Shown piece by piece: positions 1-12,600 of a DNA stretch of 64,000 bases. How positions within the stretch are numbered: position 1 is the stretch's first letter; the number at the start of each line of letters is the position of its first letter. The notes beneath the pieces were generated by a model. It did not search any database. It was not told the DNA's origin and was given only the letters and a program-made list of their open reading frames with translations. Made by a program: the position numbers and the translations under genes. The stretch covers positions 354,599 through 418,598 of the forward strand of contig QJNS01000033.1 in NCBI GenBank assembly GCA_004154925.1, read 5' to 3'. This DNA comes from Monosporascus cannonballus (taxonomy: Eukaryota; Ascomycota; Sordariomycetes; Xylariales).

Positions 1-1220
1 TATTATATATTCTAATTCTTAAAGTAAGTGTGTCGTGGATTTATATGATCTATGTGATCTGATTAATCCACCAAATTATTTAGATCATATTGTCTGGGCC
101 AAGAACTCCCTTTCGGAATTCAGCCATGGCGGTTTTACGCTAGGCCTTAAAGGTTGGCCTCCTTAAGACAGGAACTCCTGTTCCTGTAACAATATTACGA
201 AAAATAATAAAGTTTCGTTAATTAATTAATTAAATAAATATAATCAAAATATATTTTAATAAAAAATAATGGTTTATAATCGTTTTTCGGTGACAAAATA
301 ATTAAAAATAAACTTAATAAAAAGGTTTCGTTATTTTAATTTAATTTTACAAATAAATTAATTAATTTAATATTTAAAAAAAGTTTCCATAATTTTTCAA
401 AATTATTTATAACTGGTATTAAGTTATTACCGAATTTTAATTTAACTTCTTCAAGGTTTGTTAATAAATATTAAAAAAATTAATTTTATTTTTTATCATA
501 ATCAATATATAATCGGATATATTCTTGATAGTATTTTAATTTATTTAATTTAATATTCAATTTTTTCGTTATACGTTTAATGGAGATAAAGACGAATCAA
601 ATTCATTCGGTATTTTATAACGATATTTGTATTATGTAAATCGATCAATAAAATATCTATTAAAGCTTTTCGTCGGACCCAGGTTAATATTCCGATCAGG
701 TTTTTAATTAGGTTGTTAACTAAGTTGCTAACGAAGTTCCTTATTATATATTTTAGGATGATTATTTTCGCCCTTTTTTAAATCGTTACTTTTGCGATTA
801 TTGTTATTAAAGGGAGGATCTCACAGACGTTCCTGGGTTGTAGATATTTATATATTAATGAAATCGGTATTTAAATTATTTTTCTAATATTATTGCGATA
901 TTTTTAAAACCTTTAAATAATAATTAGTAATTTATAATAAGAAAATTGGTGAAAATATAAAATGGGAAAAAATAATAAAATAATTAGAGTAAAAAAAGGA
1001 TGAAAATAATAATTAAATTATTTTACAAAATGTTGAAAATACGTATAAATTAATGCATTTATTATTATTTTGCGTTAGTTTTAAGAACTTCTTAATTTAT
1101 ATATAGTTTGGTAAAATCTTTTCTTTTTTATTAATAGTATTTAATGTATCAAAACTTATTTATATAATTTTAATTTTAATTGATATAATAAAAGTTTATA
1201 CGCATCGTTAAGCGTTAGAT
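1..1220. repeat. RIP-degraded repeat DNA with an LTR-like fragment
   Basis: This AT-rich stretch has no open frame. Positions 66-205 are less mutated and look like the end of a fungal LTR: a GC-normal block around 100-180, then an end near tgtaaca at about 184-190. A second less-mutated patch lies at 810-840. No mate was found in the window. It could be part of a larger element that lies mostly to the left and into which element A inserted. Confidence 0.5.
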
Positions 1221-1410
1221 TGTGATAGAGCTATATAAAGCCTTATTAAAAAGCACCGAATAAATGCCGGTATTAAATGGCACTAGCGCAGCGCCTTATA
1301 TATGAATACAAACATAACTATATTTTCATCTTTGTTTTCTTTTCTCTTTAGCTAAAAAATAAACTTTTATTAGTAATTAATTACAAACCGCTTAGGTAAA
1401 GCCTTTTACA
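1221..1410 (+). repeat. 5' LTR of element A
   Basis: The 190-bp copy begins TGTGATAGAG and ends CTTTTACA. It matches 9450-9638 along its full length apart from C/T and G/A changes, with shared blocks such as agcaccg, gccggt and accgcttaggtaaagcc. Confidence 0.85.
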
Positions 1411-4400
1411 TATTTTCTAGCTCATTATTTAGTAAAGTAAAAAACGTTTGGAATCAGATATTAAAATCTTTAAACGCTTTTTACGGGGCCTAATAAAGAG
1501 CCCTTATCGACCCAAAGTTACAAAAGGTATTTAGCGTTATAACGGAAACCTTAATAAGCTCGATAATGGCTATAAAATAACGCATAAGTTACTAACTTAA
1601 GGAAAGCAAAAAGAAGTAATCTAATTCCGTGAACATATAAAAACGTAATATAAGATAAATAAAAAAGCCAATATAAACGGCGGAATAATTTAAAAACGCC
1701 TTAATTATTTAATTAAAACTTATTATTTAATTATAAATTTCGAACGCAATATCCCTTAAGAATATTATGTTTTTTGAATTTAATAGCGGCCGAAAACGTA
1801 ATTATGTTATTCCCTAAAAACAGTGCGAATAATTAAATTAATAATACGAACCAAATAAAAGCCGATACCTTAGCCGGAGATGTTTAATAGAACAAAAAAG
1901 AAATTTCTTAGATAGTACGTATTTATAACTTTTAAGCTCGAAATAAACATTATTTTCGTAAAACATGTTCGTAAATAATTTTACGTTATATATAAAAGGT
2001 TCGAAATTAATGTATAACGTACAGTTATTATTTATTATATTATCGGAATTTTAAATAATATTTATAACCCCGTTAATTTCTTTTAGGTATTATACGAATA
2101 ATATAATAATTGGCATTATAAAAAAAAGTCACTATATATTTTCGAAATTTAATATAAATTAATAACGTAAAACTTTCATTATTTTATTTTTTATTCAAGA
2201 AAACGTTAACAAACGGAAAAAGATTACCTGGTTAACGAAAGCGAAATTTACGCTTTTGAAAGGAATATTAAATAAGAAATTTGCGTAAATTTTAATTCTA
2301 ATAAACTTTTTTAAAGGTTATAACGCAGAAGTAAATAAAGTAATAAAACTGACCGGACGTTTTAAAAAAATAATACGGCAAAAATACGAATAACTTTTTA
2401 ATAGCTTAATTGGACAGTAGCAACTAAATAGAAAATAACCTAAATAATGATATAAGTATAATATGTGTTTCGGCAGTAAAACGGTAAAAATAAGGACTTT
2501 AAACCTTACCCGTAACGCCGAAATAATATATGTAATAAACAATTTGAAAAGAATAAAACGCCCGTAAAACGAAAGGCCTTTATTTGCGTTATAGACGTCC
2601 TAATTATAGGGCGAACCGTTACTTATTTTTATTAATAAAAAAACCGTAATAAAGGATTAATTTGTTAAAAGTATACGGAAATAGAAAATCGGAATTTGAA
2701 AACAAAAAGAGAAAAAAATAATTTTTAAATATTGGCACCTTGAGAAATAAAAAGCGATCTAGGCCGAGGTAAAAATCGCGAAATAAAATATAAACGGCAC
2801 TTTATTTATTATTAATATATATATTAATTAAAAACATTGCTACAAACCTTTGTTAATTAAAGATATAAAGATTTTGCCGTAATAAACGAAACGTTCGTAA
2901 AACGTTTATAGCTGCCGCGTATTTTAATAAAATTACGTAAATTTAAAAGGTTTTAAAAAAACCTAATAATAGTGAAAAGGAATTAAGAAAATAATATATA
3001 TAAGGATAGATATCGACAGTTTCAAAGCCAGAATATTTGTATATATTATTAATAACCTTAATTACCTCTTAATTTTCAGAAAACTTTAAATAAAGCGTTG
3101 CAACGTTATATATATAACGCAAAAATATTTTTTTAACGGTAAGCGCAATTAATTATATAAAGGTTTACGAAAAAAAAAACACGAAACCTAAAGAAATAAC
3201 GTCCGAATAACTTATGAAATAAAAAGAATTTTAATTACTGCTTTCGGGAAGAAATTTCGAAAAATAAAAAAATTAAAAAAACTAAATAAAAAATTAATTA
3301 TTTTTTAATTATTTTAACCAATATTAATAAGACGTTTGTGCTTAGAAAAAAGTAAAGATTAATAAAAGTTTTCCGCTTAAAATAAAAGTATTTCAGAAGT
3401 TATTCGAAAAAAAATTAGGCGACGTTTTATATGTACCTCGTATTAAATTAAAATATATAATTTTATTGCGTAAAAATGAAATAAGGGGGGAAATATTATT
3501 ACTATAGGGGTTTTTATATAGTATAATCAGGGACAAGTTATTCACTTTAAGAAAAGCTTTAACGGAACTTTTAAATAAAAAGTATATTCGTATAAGCAAT
3601 TCGCCCGGAAACGTTTCGATCATATTTATAAAAAAACCCAGAAAAAGGTTACATTTCTGCTATAATTATCGAGCATTAAATACAATAACTCCAAAAATTA
3701 TTACTTTTTACTGCTAATTTCGGAAATTTTAAGGTTACTTTTTTACGCTAAATAATTTACGAAAATAAATATTCGAATAACGTTTCATAAAATTAAGATC
3801 AAAAAAAGAAACGAATAAAAAACGGCATTCCGAAAGCGTTTCGGCTTATATAAATAGCTAATAATACCGTTCGGCTTATATAGGGCTCCTGCGATTTTCC
3901 AACAATATATTAACGGCGTCCTAAGGGAGTACCTTAACATTTTCTGCTTAACGTATATAGATAATATCCTTATTTTCTCCTCCAGACCTAAAGAACATCA
4001 TATACAAAAAATAAAAAAGTTTCTAAATTACTTAAAAAAACAGATTTAAATCTAGACATTTCTAAATACGAATTCGCGATAAAAATAACAAAATGTTTTG
4101 GATTTATTATAAATGCCGGAAAGGGGATACGAATAAACGCCGAGAAAATACGCGTAATCTAAAAATAAAAAGCTTTTAAAACATTTAAAAAATTTCGAAA
4201 TTCTTTTCGGTTTGCAAATTTTTACCGCAATTTTATAATTTATTATGCGGATATATCGAAACTGTTAATAGCCTTAGTCCGAGAAAAAACGTTTTTCTGC
4301 TAAAAGAAAATAACGTTGGAACGTTTTAAAAGCGTTTTGATAACGGAATTAATCTTGGCGTAATAAAATCTCAAAAAACTTATAATATTAAAAATAAATT

Positions 4401-5184
4401 ATTTAAGAATAATATACAGAAATTACATATCCCAATTTCATGAGTTAAAAATATTACGCCCGGTCGTTTATTACTATAAAGAATTACACCCCGTTAAAAT
4501 TAATTACGAAATACATAATAAGGAATTTTTAACAGTAATAAATTATTTAAAAACTTAATATATGGAATAACGGAACGTAATAACTCCATGTAAGATAATT
4601 ATTAACCATAAAAATTTAAATTATTTTATAATTATTAAAAAGTTAAATAAATAATAAGGGAAATAATTAAAAATATTATCTCATTTAAATTTTTATTTCA
4701 AATTCCGTATCGGCCGCTTAAATATTAAGGCTAATATACTTTCGGGCAAAAATTTAAATATATTTTCCAAAAAAATAAGACCCAGAAAACAGTACGAAAT
4801 CTTTTTTTAAAAAAATAAATTATTATTTATATTACTTACGAAACACTGCAAATACGGTAAAAATATAATAATAACTAATATTATTAAAGCTAAAGGAACG
4901 GGTTATTTCAAAATACGTAAATATTTTAATATTACGAAAACCTTAAGAAATTTTAGGATATAACGTTAAAACATAATGAAAATTATAACTATATTATTAT
5001 GGTTATTATAAAAATAAAACGTAATTTCCTTAGAGAAATAAAGTTATTAATATTCATTACGGAATATATTTTAAACGTTAGGGTCTTTTTTTAATTTCGA
5101 AAACACTTTTAAATCCCAGATTAAGAATCGCTTAAAATGGCCTTAATACAAAATACTTACGATTCCCATATAGTAAGCTACCTA

Positions 5185-6574
5185 CAGTGGGGGTGCAAAA
5201 GTCTCGGTAAATTTCTGCACGCTTTACAAAAACGCGTATTTCTTCCACTTTAACGCCAATACCCTTCATACTTCAATCATGAGTAAACAACCCAATTTAG
5301 GTCCAATTATTTCGCAAAAAAAATGGTTACCTTATACGAGAACGAAATGGAAAACCGAAAAAGATTTAGGCGACGGCTTTACCGAAATCGCGAAAAAATA
5401 CGGAATATTCCCTATTATCGTCTAGGGCGTTTATAATCACTATACGCGTCAAAGTTTAACCTAATTTTCGTTACGTTCCGGTCGCATATATAAATTTCGG
5501 CCGGTTTATAAAAGGTATTTATGGCGATTTATTAACATTAAATTCTTTATATTTATTAATAAATTTACCAAATTATATTATTTATATATTTTGAAGTACA
5601 TTTTAATATAATAATTTTGTCCAAAAAAATAATACATTAATATTTATTTTAATATCTGTTTTTACTTCCGGAATATACAAAATAATAATTTTTTTACATT
5701 TTAAAATACTGTAATAAACTTTTCGAATAATAAGGAAAAGTTTTATTTAGTAACGAAATAAACGTAAACCACAATTACGGTAAACAGGCACAATAAACCT
5801 TTTACTCAAAAAATATTTAATATGTTATTTTTTTAATTTTAAATATGACGTTAATTATTAACCTTTTTTTCGAAATAAGAAACTTCCGTTTATTACCTAA
5901 ATATATATAATCCCGATATAAAAAACCGGATAAACGTAAATATTTTAAAATGGTATCCGATATGGAAAACGGAACTTTTTAATAATCCTTAATACGGACT
6001 CTGAAGCCGCCTAGGACGGAATAACCGGCCGCATTTATCGTAATTACTTTAATAAATACCTTTCAAAATACCTTAATAACGACTTTATTTTTATGTAAAA
6101 TAAACCTTTTATTTATAGCGTCCGAATTATAAAAAAAATTTTTAAGAACAAGCCGTCGAAATACTAGAATAACCCTATATTCGTTCGATTTAAACCTTAT
6201 CGAAAACGTATAAAAGTTATTCATAAAATACATCTAAAAAAACAACCGAAATTTAGGTTATTCGGTAATACGCAAAACTTACTAGATTTACTTACTACTA
6301 TTACAATTATTATATGGGAAAAACTTGCAAAAAATATATTAAATAATTCAAAAAATAATATGCCAAGGCCGATAGAAATTATAATTATAACTTAAGGCTA
6401 GTATACGAAATATTGAAGTCATTTATAATATACGTAATTTATTTATTCATAAGTAATTAAAATTGCTAATAATCTTATTAAGAATTAATAGAAAAACGTA
6501 TAAGTAAAATTGTGAAGGTAATGGTTGGAAATATGGAATATGGAGACTAAATCGAGACTTTTGCACCCCGACTG
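5185..6574 (+). mobile_element. impala-like Tc1/mariner DNA transposon, RIP-inactivated
   Basis: This 1390-bp element has TA target duplications (5183-5184 and 6575-6576) and terminal inverted repeats beginning CAGTGGGGGTGCAAAAG on the left and CAGTCGGGGTGCAAAAG on the right strand. The CAGTGGGGTGCAA start and the size are close to impala of Fusarium. It lies between the RNase H and integrase regions of element A, so it inserted later. Confidence 0.88.
5279..6330 (+). pseudogene. Tc1/mariner transposase remnant
   Basis: A start codon at 5279 opens a frame (MSKQPNLGPIISQKK...) of about 45 codons before the first stop. The catalytic core is recognisable lower down. At about 6085-6115 the former FMQDNAP motif reads FIFM, stop, NKP, with catalytic Asp changed to Asn. 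At about 6172-6212 the family motif PPYSPDLNPIENVW reads LYSFDLNLIENV followed by a stop. These are Pro-to-Leu, Asp-to-Asn and Trp-to-stop changes of the kind RIP makes. The element cannot encode an active transposase. Confidence 0.82.
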
Positions 6575-8171
6575 TAAATAAAGAGGTTACGATAATAATA
6601 TTTTCGAAAAACTTGTTACCCGGGTATATATCGTATAATAAAATAGTTCTGCAGAAAAATAACGTATACGGCCATAAAAATATATGGAAAAATAGGAAAA
6701 AAAGGTTACTAAAACTATTCCCGGTTCTCGAACTATTCCATAATAAGTTATTAATCGATTTTAAAACCGAATTATTAACCGTTTCTAAATACGACTTATA
6801 TTGTTAAATATTTATAATAAATTAATTATTAAAGGCAATAATTTTAAAAACAATATATATAACAATAATAAAAGCATATACGGAAATATTTATAAAAACA
6901 TATTAAAAATTTCATACCTTTTTTAGGATTATTACAAATAATACGGGAACTAATTAAGTAAGGAAATTCTGGACCAGATTCTGCAAATGAATAAGGCTAA
7001 AATAACGTCTTTTTATCGCATATCATCTAAAAACCGATAATATTACGAAAAAACATAATTAAAAAAATATCAACTTATTTACGAATTTTTATAACATATT
7101 CATAATAAAAATACAACAAATTACTTTTAAAGGCACTGTTCCCGATTAATAACTAAAATTTAATTTTAATAAAATTAACTTTTTTTCTGCTTTATGGGTA
7201 TTGCGTTAATTCGATTTCTTAAATAAAAATTAATTCGGCAGTTAAAAAGAATTTAGGTATAAAAACGGAAAGATTCGTTAGAAAATTATAAGAAAATACA
7301 AAATTCGCTTAAGCCGCGATAACGGCGGCCTAGCAAACCTAAGAGGAAATAACAAATAAACGATACTTTCCTGCCGAAAAATGCGAAATTAACGATAAAG
7401 TGTAGTTATTCCTAAAAAATACCGTTACTCTTTAACCGTTAAAAAAGTTAACATAATTAGTTTTTACGTCATTAAATTAAATATATCCTAAAATATTTAT
7501 AATTATTTGTATATTAATTTAATAAAACGCGTAAATCATAAGGCCTTATTATCTTAAATTAACACAAATATATAATCTTTTTTTATTATTTTTTAAAATA
7601 ATAAAAGGAATTTCAAAATCGAAGATATTTTCCAAACTCGGATTAAAAAAGTAAAAAAAGGCTTTTTACGCCAAATCCAAATAAAATAATTAAATTAAAT
7701 CAAAACCAACGTAGAAACGAATCGAAAGGTTTGTAAATACGGCGGCTATATAATAATTGGAAAAAAATATAATAATATAGCTAATAATAACGGACCTTAA
7801 ATTTAACGTATTATCCGAAAGCAAACAAGTAAAAATCTAACTTAAAAATACAGGCCGGATAACGCATAAGCGGTATAAAGAAATTGGGAAAACCGTTTAA
7901 AAATAGCTTTATGTAATTCGTACATAAGTATTAAAATAACACTTCCTTTATTTACGAATAAAATATAGTAAAGAAATTAAGGATTACAGAAATAATATAT
8001 TAATTACGATATTATTTTATTACATTTAAAACTTTATAAATTTAATAGCTCACTATACAAATTTATAATGTTAACGTTATATAAAAAGTATATACCTAAA
8101 ACGAGCGATTATTTGGCTTTATTTATATCAAATTTTGGTAAAATTAAAACATTTTTTGTAACCGCTTAAAT

Positions 8172-8300
8172 GTTATGGCTGCACCATACCATCACTCCAC
8201 CAGGGCAAAAGATCGGTGGAATGATCGCAAATGTGGCAATCATCCTGGTGCTTACAGCTGCATATATACTGGAGCTCTTACGGTAGACCAAGCCGTAACA
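8172..8300. other. Unmutated patch inside element A
   Basis: About 130 bp of normal base composition (many CA and TG dinucleotides) sits in otherwise RIP-saturated DNA near the 3' part of element A. A 61-codon frame runs through it on the plus strand (8175-8360) but its second half is AT-rich repeat. No protein family is recognised. It may be a small later insertion or captured host DNA. Confidence 0.5.
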
Positions 8301-9449
8301 TTAAATTACGATTACAAAATTTTCGAAAACGTTAATAATACGATTACTAACAGGTATTAGTTTAACTTATAACGTAAATTAATAAATAATACGAAAAAAG
8401 CATTAAAATATTTCCAAAAAACAGCTTAGATAATAGAATTTATTATTTTTATATTTAATACGTCCGGAATTAGGTAAGGCGGAAAAGCCGTCCAAACCGA
8501 TAACTTAACCTAGGTATAAATAACATATAAACTAAGAATTAAAAACGTGAATTTACTTCGGAACGAATAACATGCGAAAACTTAAAACGTAAACGTAAAT
8601 TTTCGATACCCATTTTTTTCTAAGTACGAATAACCTTTAAACCACAATTAACGGCAGAAAAACAATATAAAAATTACATAAAAAAACGATTTTACTAAGG
8701 TCTCGGTAATCGTAACTAAAAGCAATTTTGCAAACCGCGTTAACCATCTAACGAAATTCGGGAATATTCGCAAATTACTCGGAAATTACGTTAAAAAAAC
8801 ATATTAATAAAAATAAAAAAATACTTATTTCGAAATACTTAGAATTATAACCAACGTAAACTTAGTAACGGAGCGGTTTTTTGACTGTAATAATAAGAAT
8901 TTTGAGAGTAACAAATAAATAATATATAAACAAATTATATATTTCGTTAATTTAAATAGAATACGTCCGGGTTTTTAATAAAACGAATTACATCAACAAA
9001 ATAAGGCATATCGCAAATACGGATAAGATATTTACTTAAAATAACGCAAATACATAACGTACGAAAGACTTGGGTAAATTCCGACTTCCTAAAAAGGATT
9101 AACAACGTAAAAACGTTCTTTTTATAAGGAATTTTCGCAGCGTTATAACGTATTAATTAATTTTTAAACTATTACGAAATAATATATAAAAACATTATAA
9201 TAAATATTAATAAAAACTAATTTACGGAATTAGGTTATTTTTATAAGAAAAACTAAAATAAGTAAAAACGTAAACTTATTTTTATATATAGGCTTGCTTA
9301 ACGTATAATCAGCCCATAATTAGCCATTTAAGCTAAACCTAATTCAAAAATCGACAAATTTCCGAATTTCGGATTAATTAAAAACTAAGAATTAACGCGA
9401 TTATTAATTTCTCAATAAGCTAACCCTTTTCAAGAAAAATAAGGCGTAA

Positions 9450-9638
9450 TATAATAAGGCTATATGGAGCTTTATTATGAAGCACCGGACAAATACCGGT
9501 ACTAAGTAGCATTAGCGTAACGCCTTAAATGCGAACATATATATAACTGTATTTTTATCTCTCCTTTCTTTTTTTTTAGCTAGAAAATAAACTCTTATTG
9601 GTAACTGATTGCAGACCGCTTAGGTAAAGCCTTTTATA
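9450..9638 (+). repeat. 3' LTR of element A
   Basis: The 189-bp copy begins TATAATAAGG and ends CTTTTATA, the RIP-changed forms of the TG...CA ends seen at 1221-1410. Confidence 0.85.
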
Positions 9639-12600
9639 TAGGTTAACGTATTGATATAATTCAAAAGTTACGAAACCTAAGTTATCGTTCGTACGCTTAT
9701 AGCAATACGGAAAACGAACCAGATTAGATTAATCGAAATGCTGATAAGTATATTATCAATCTTTTTTCGATTTTGCAGTCCATTAATAATAAATTTATTT
9801 AGCGAACACTATTATTTCTTGTATATTTTAATTAACTTAAAATATGGACTAATTTAGGCACCAAATATACTAAAGGGTTTTAGGATAATATAATACAACT
9901 AAAGTCAAAAGCTCTCGCTTAGCGAAATCCTAGAAAATAGGCTTGTTATAAAAAGCCTAAATGTTTATCAAAATATGACGTCGGATTATTTCATAATTAC
10001 TTTATGAATTATATTTAAATAGTTCGTTATAAAGAATTCGAAAATATTAAAAAGTACGAATTTAATTATTGGTCGATTACTGTTTGAATGAATTATCCGT
10101 AATAATTTTACAAGCGAATCCAAAAGACTTATGCGGATTTAATCAAATATTTTAAAAGCGTTTTAAAAAATGGGAAATGATTTTAAATTATTTTGTTCGA
10201 AAATATCAACCTTTATATAATTTATTGTCGATGGAGACAGTTTCAAATGAAAAATATTTATATTTTGCGATAATGTTATTTATACTGAAATATTCATATT
10301 CTGATCGTAATAATATATAAGTTAAACAAAGGCATAAAAATAGTATATTCGGTAATTATTAGTCTTAAACAGCCCGGGTTGATATATTTGAGCTATAATT
10401 ACAATATAAAACAAAAAATAATTTATCATATTAAAACGGAAAAAGGAAAATCGCTCGAAAGACATTTCCCGCCGTTGTTACAATTACTGCTAAGCGCAGC
10501 GAAAAGAGGAAACAACAAATAAATCGTCTTAGCATACCGACTAATAAAGAGCTTAATAACAAAATCTGAAGAAGGAAATTAAAAAAGCCACAAAAAAGGG
10601 CGCAAAAAAACCGTAAGGATAAATATACAAAATCGAAAAAAAGGGATAAACGGAATACGAAATCATTATATTTATAAAGTTTTAAGCGAAATCAAAGTAA
10701 ATATATAACGATGAATCATTCTATATCAATTAAATCTATAAATATTTTTCTAATTAACTATAATATGAATTTTCCATAGAAATATTATTTGTTTACTTTG
10801 TTTTAACCTAAATCGATTGCTGTATTTTTGATTTTGGTTTTAGAGTTTAGAAAATACTATTTTTCTTATCTATATAGTATTTTAGCTTATTGTAATATTA
10901 ATATAATAAATTTATATATTTTAAAATAAAACCATTTTAAAATTTATATATATATATTGATACACATAATAAATTATATCTTGAAAGATTTATTACTTCA
11001 TTAATATTTTTAAAAATATTAAAATTAACGTTCAAATATTTTAAATTGTTTTTATTAATTTCGTTAATTTAACGGGTATTTAATATACAGAATATTCCCT
11101 GCTTTAATCAAAGGTATATATGTTATTCATGTAAAAAAAGAAATTTCGTATTTTACATATTTTAAAAATTGAGTGCCCATTTTAAATTTTTCTATTTATC
11201 CTAAAGTTTTTCGTCATTTCTTTTTACTTATCTTTTTAATTTTATAAGCTAATTAAGTATAATTGCATATTACTTAAAATAATTATAAAATAATTATTTT
11301 TCGATTTTTTTCCACCACTTAGCAATTATAGTATCAGAACGAAAATGTCTTAAAAATAACTAATTATTATCTTAAAACCCTTATATAAAAAAGGCCCGTA
11401 AACGCCTTACTAAACCTTGACCGGCCTAGCATAATATTAAACAAGTTAGTTATAACAATAAATAAATTATTAAATATGAATTTGCAAATTAGACGTCGTA
11501 GAATTCGAATATAACTTACGCGAGAATAAAATCGCAAATATATATCGTTTTACAATAAATAAAGAATTAATAATATATTATTTTACAATTATTTTCATTT
11601 TATACTAATAAAATTAAAGATATATCAGGAAAGCATATTTAATAAATCACAATTAAATACATTATTACGAAAGATAATATTATTTATTCGAATAATAAAA
11701 ATTCCGATTATTACGATACCGATAATAATAATAATAAGACTTATTACGTTAAAAATAGAAATGTAGATAATATACCTTTCCAAAATTAATTATAATTGCT
11801 GGAATAGATTACTTTTAATTTGTTAAAAAAAACCGAACTAAAATATGATTAAAAATCTTTAAACGGTTATAATTTAAATTTATTTTGTTTAAAAAAATGT
11901 ATATGTTAAAAAGTTGTAATATTTATTATTTTATAAGGCTCTTTTAAATTATATAAATTTATCCCATATAAAACTATAATATAATAGGTAAACTTCTTAT
12001 TCTTTTTAACTTGTTATTTTTTAATTATTTTATATATTAAGATAGTTCTAATATTGGTTGCCTATTTACAATAACTGCCAACGTTTCATCAATACTCAAT
12101 CTTTACAGATTATTCTTTTATATAAAGTTAAATTTAACCGGGTAATCGAAATCTTATTTGTCAACCGCCATAAAATTGCAAATTATATTTTTAAGTATAT
12201 TGCTAATGTTTTGTTATAATTTCGCCTCCATCTAAATATTATATTCTTTTTGCAACAACTATTTATAAACGCAAATAATTTAAATATCGATATCAAGCTC
12301 GAAAAAATGGATAAAATAATTTTAGTTTTTCGTTTTATAAATATTAATAATTTTATAATTATTTTATTTATTACTGTTACTAATATTTTAGGCTTTTTTA
12401 TAGTTAGCAAATAGGCTGGTTTATTATTTTAAAATAAGTGGCTTATAAGTTATACTAATATTATGATTGTTCTGGTTACGTATTAAAAATTATCCGCTTT
12501 TATTTGCAAGAATATACTAAGTAATATGTTAATTTTTAACGGCCTTGTTAAATACATTTTATTTTTAATAAATTTCGATTATTATCTTATCTTATATAAC

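Larger units (their letters stand above)
3400..7760 (+). pseudogene. gypsy pol remnant of element A (RT, RNase H, integrase, chromodomain-like)
   Basis: The reverse transcriptase is clear around 3600-3720, where the translation reads SPGNVSIIFIKKP followed by LHFCYNYRALN, close to the Ty3/gypsy consensus. The YxDD box appears as YIDNILIFS near 3955-3985, with the second Asp changed to Asn as RIP would do. RNase H with its connection region is seen at 4455-4740 (FYYKELHPVKINYE-like, then INHKNLNYF and a shift to NILSGK). After the mariner insertion, an integrase C-terminal stretch (SYHLKTDN, the former YHPETDGQ) lies near 7015-7100. A chromodomain-like block (KIEDIFQTRIKK, then W-to-stop codons) lies at about 7615-7740. 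Many in-frame stops make it non-functional. Confidence 0.8.
1221..9638 (+). mobile_element. Ty3/gypsy LTR retrotransposon A (chromovirus-like), RIP-inactivated
   Basis: Two direct repeats of about 190 bp bound the element and a likely 5-bp duplication flanks it (tagat at 1216-1220, taggt at 9639-9643; one G/A difference fits RIP). The interior reads on the plus strand in the order gag, reverse transcriptase, RNase H, integrase and a chromodomain-like tail, which is the Ty3/gypsy order. All frames are broken by TAA/TAG at former Trp and Gln codons. A Tc1/mariner element sits inside at 5185-6574, so the net length is about 7.0 kb. About 1.7 kb between the chromodomain-like region and the 3' LTR is unexplained. 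The assignment to Ty3/gypsy rests on conserved residues seen through the mutations. Confidence 0.85.
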
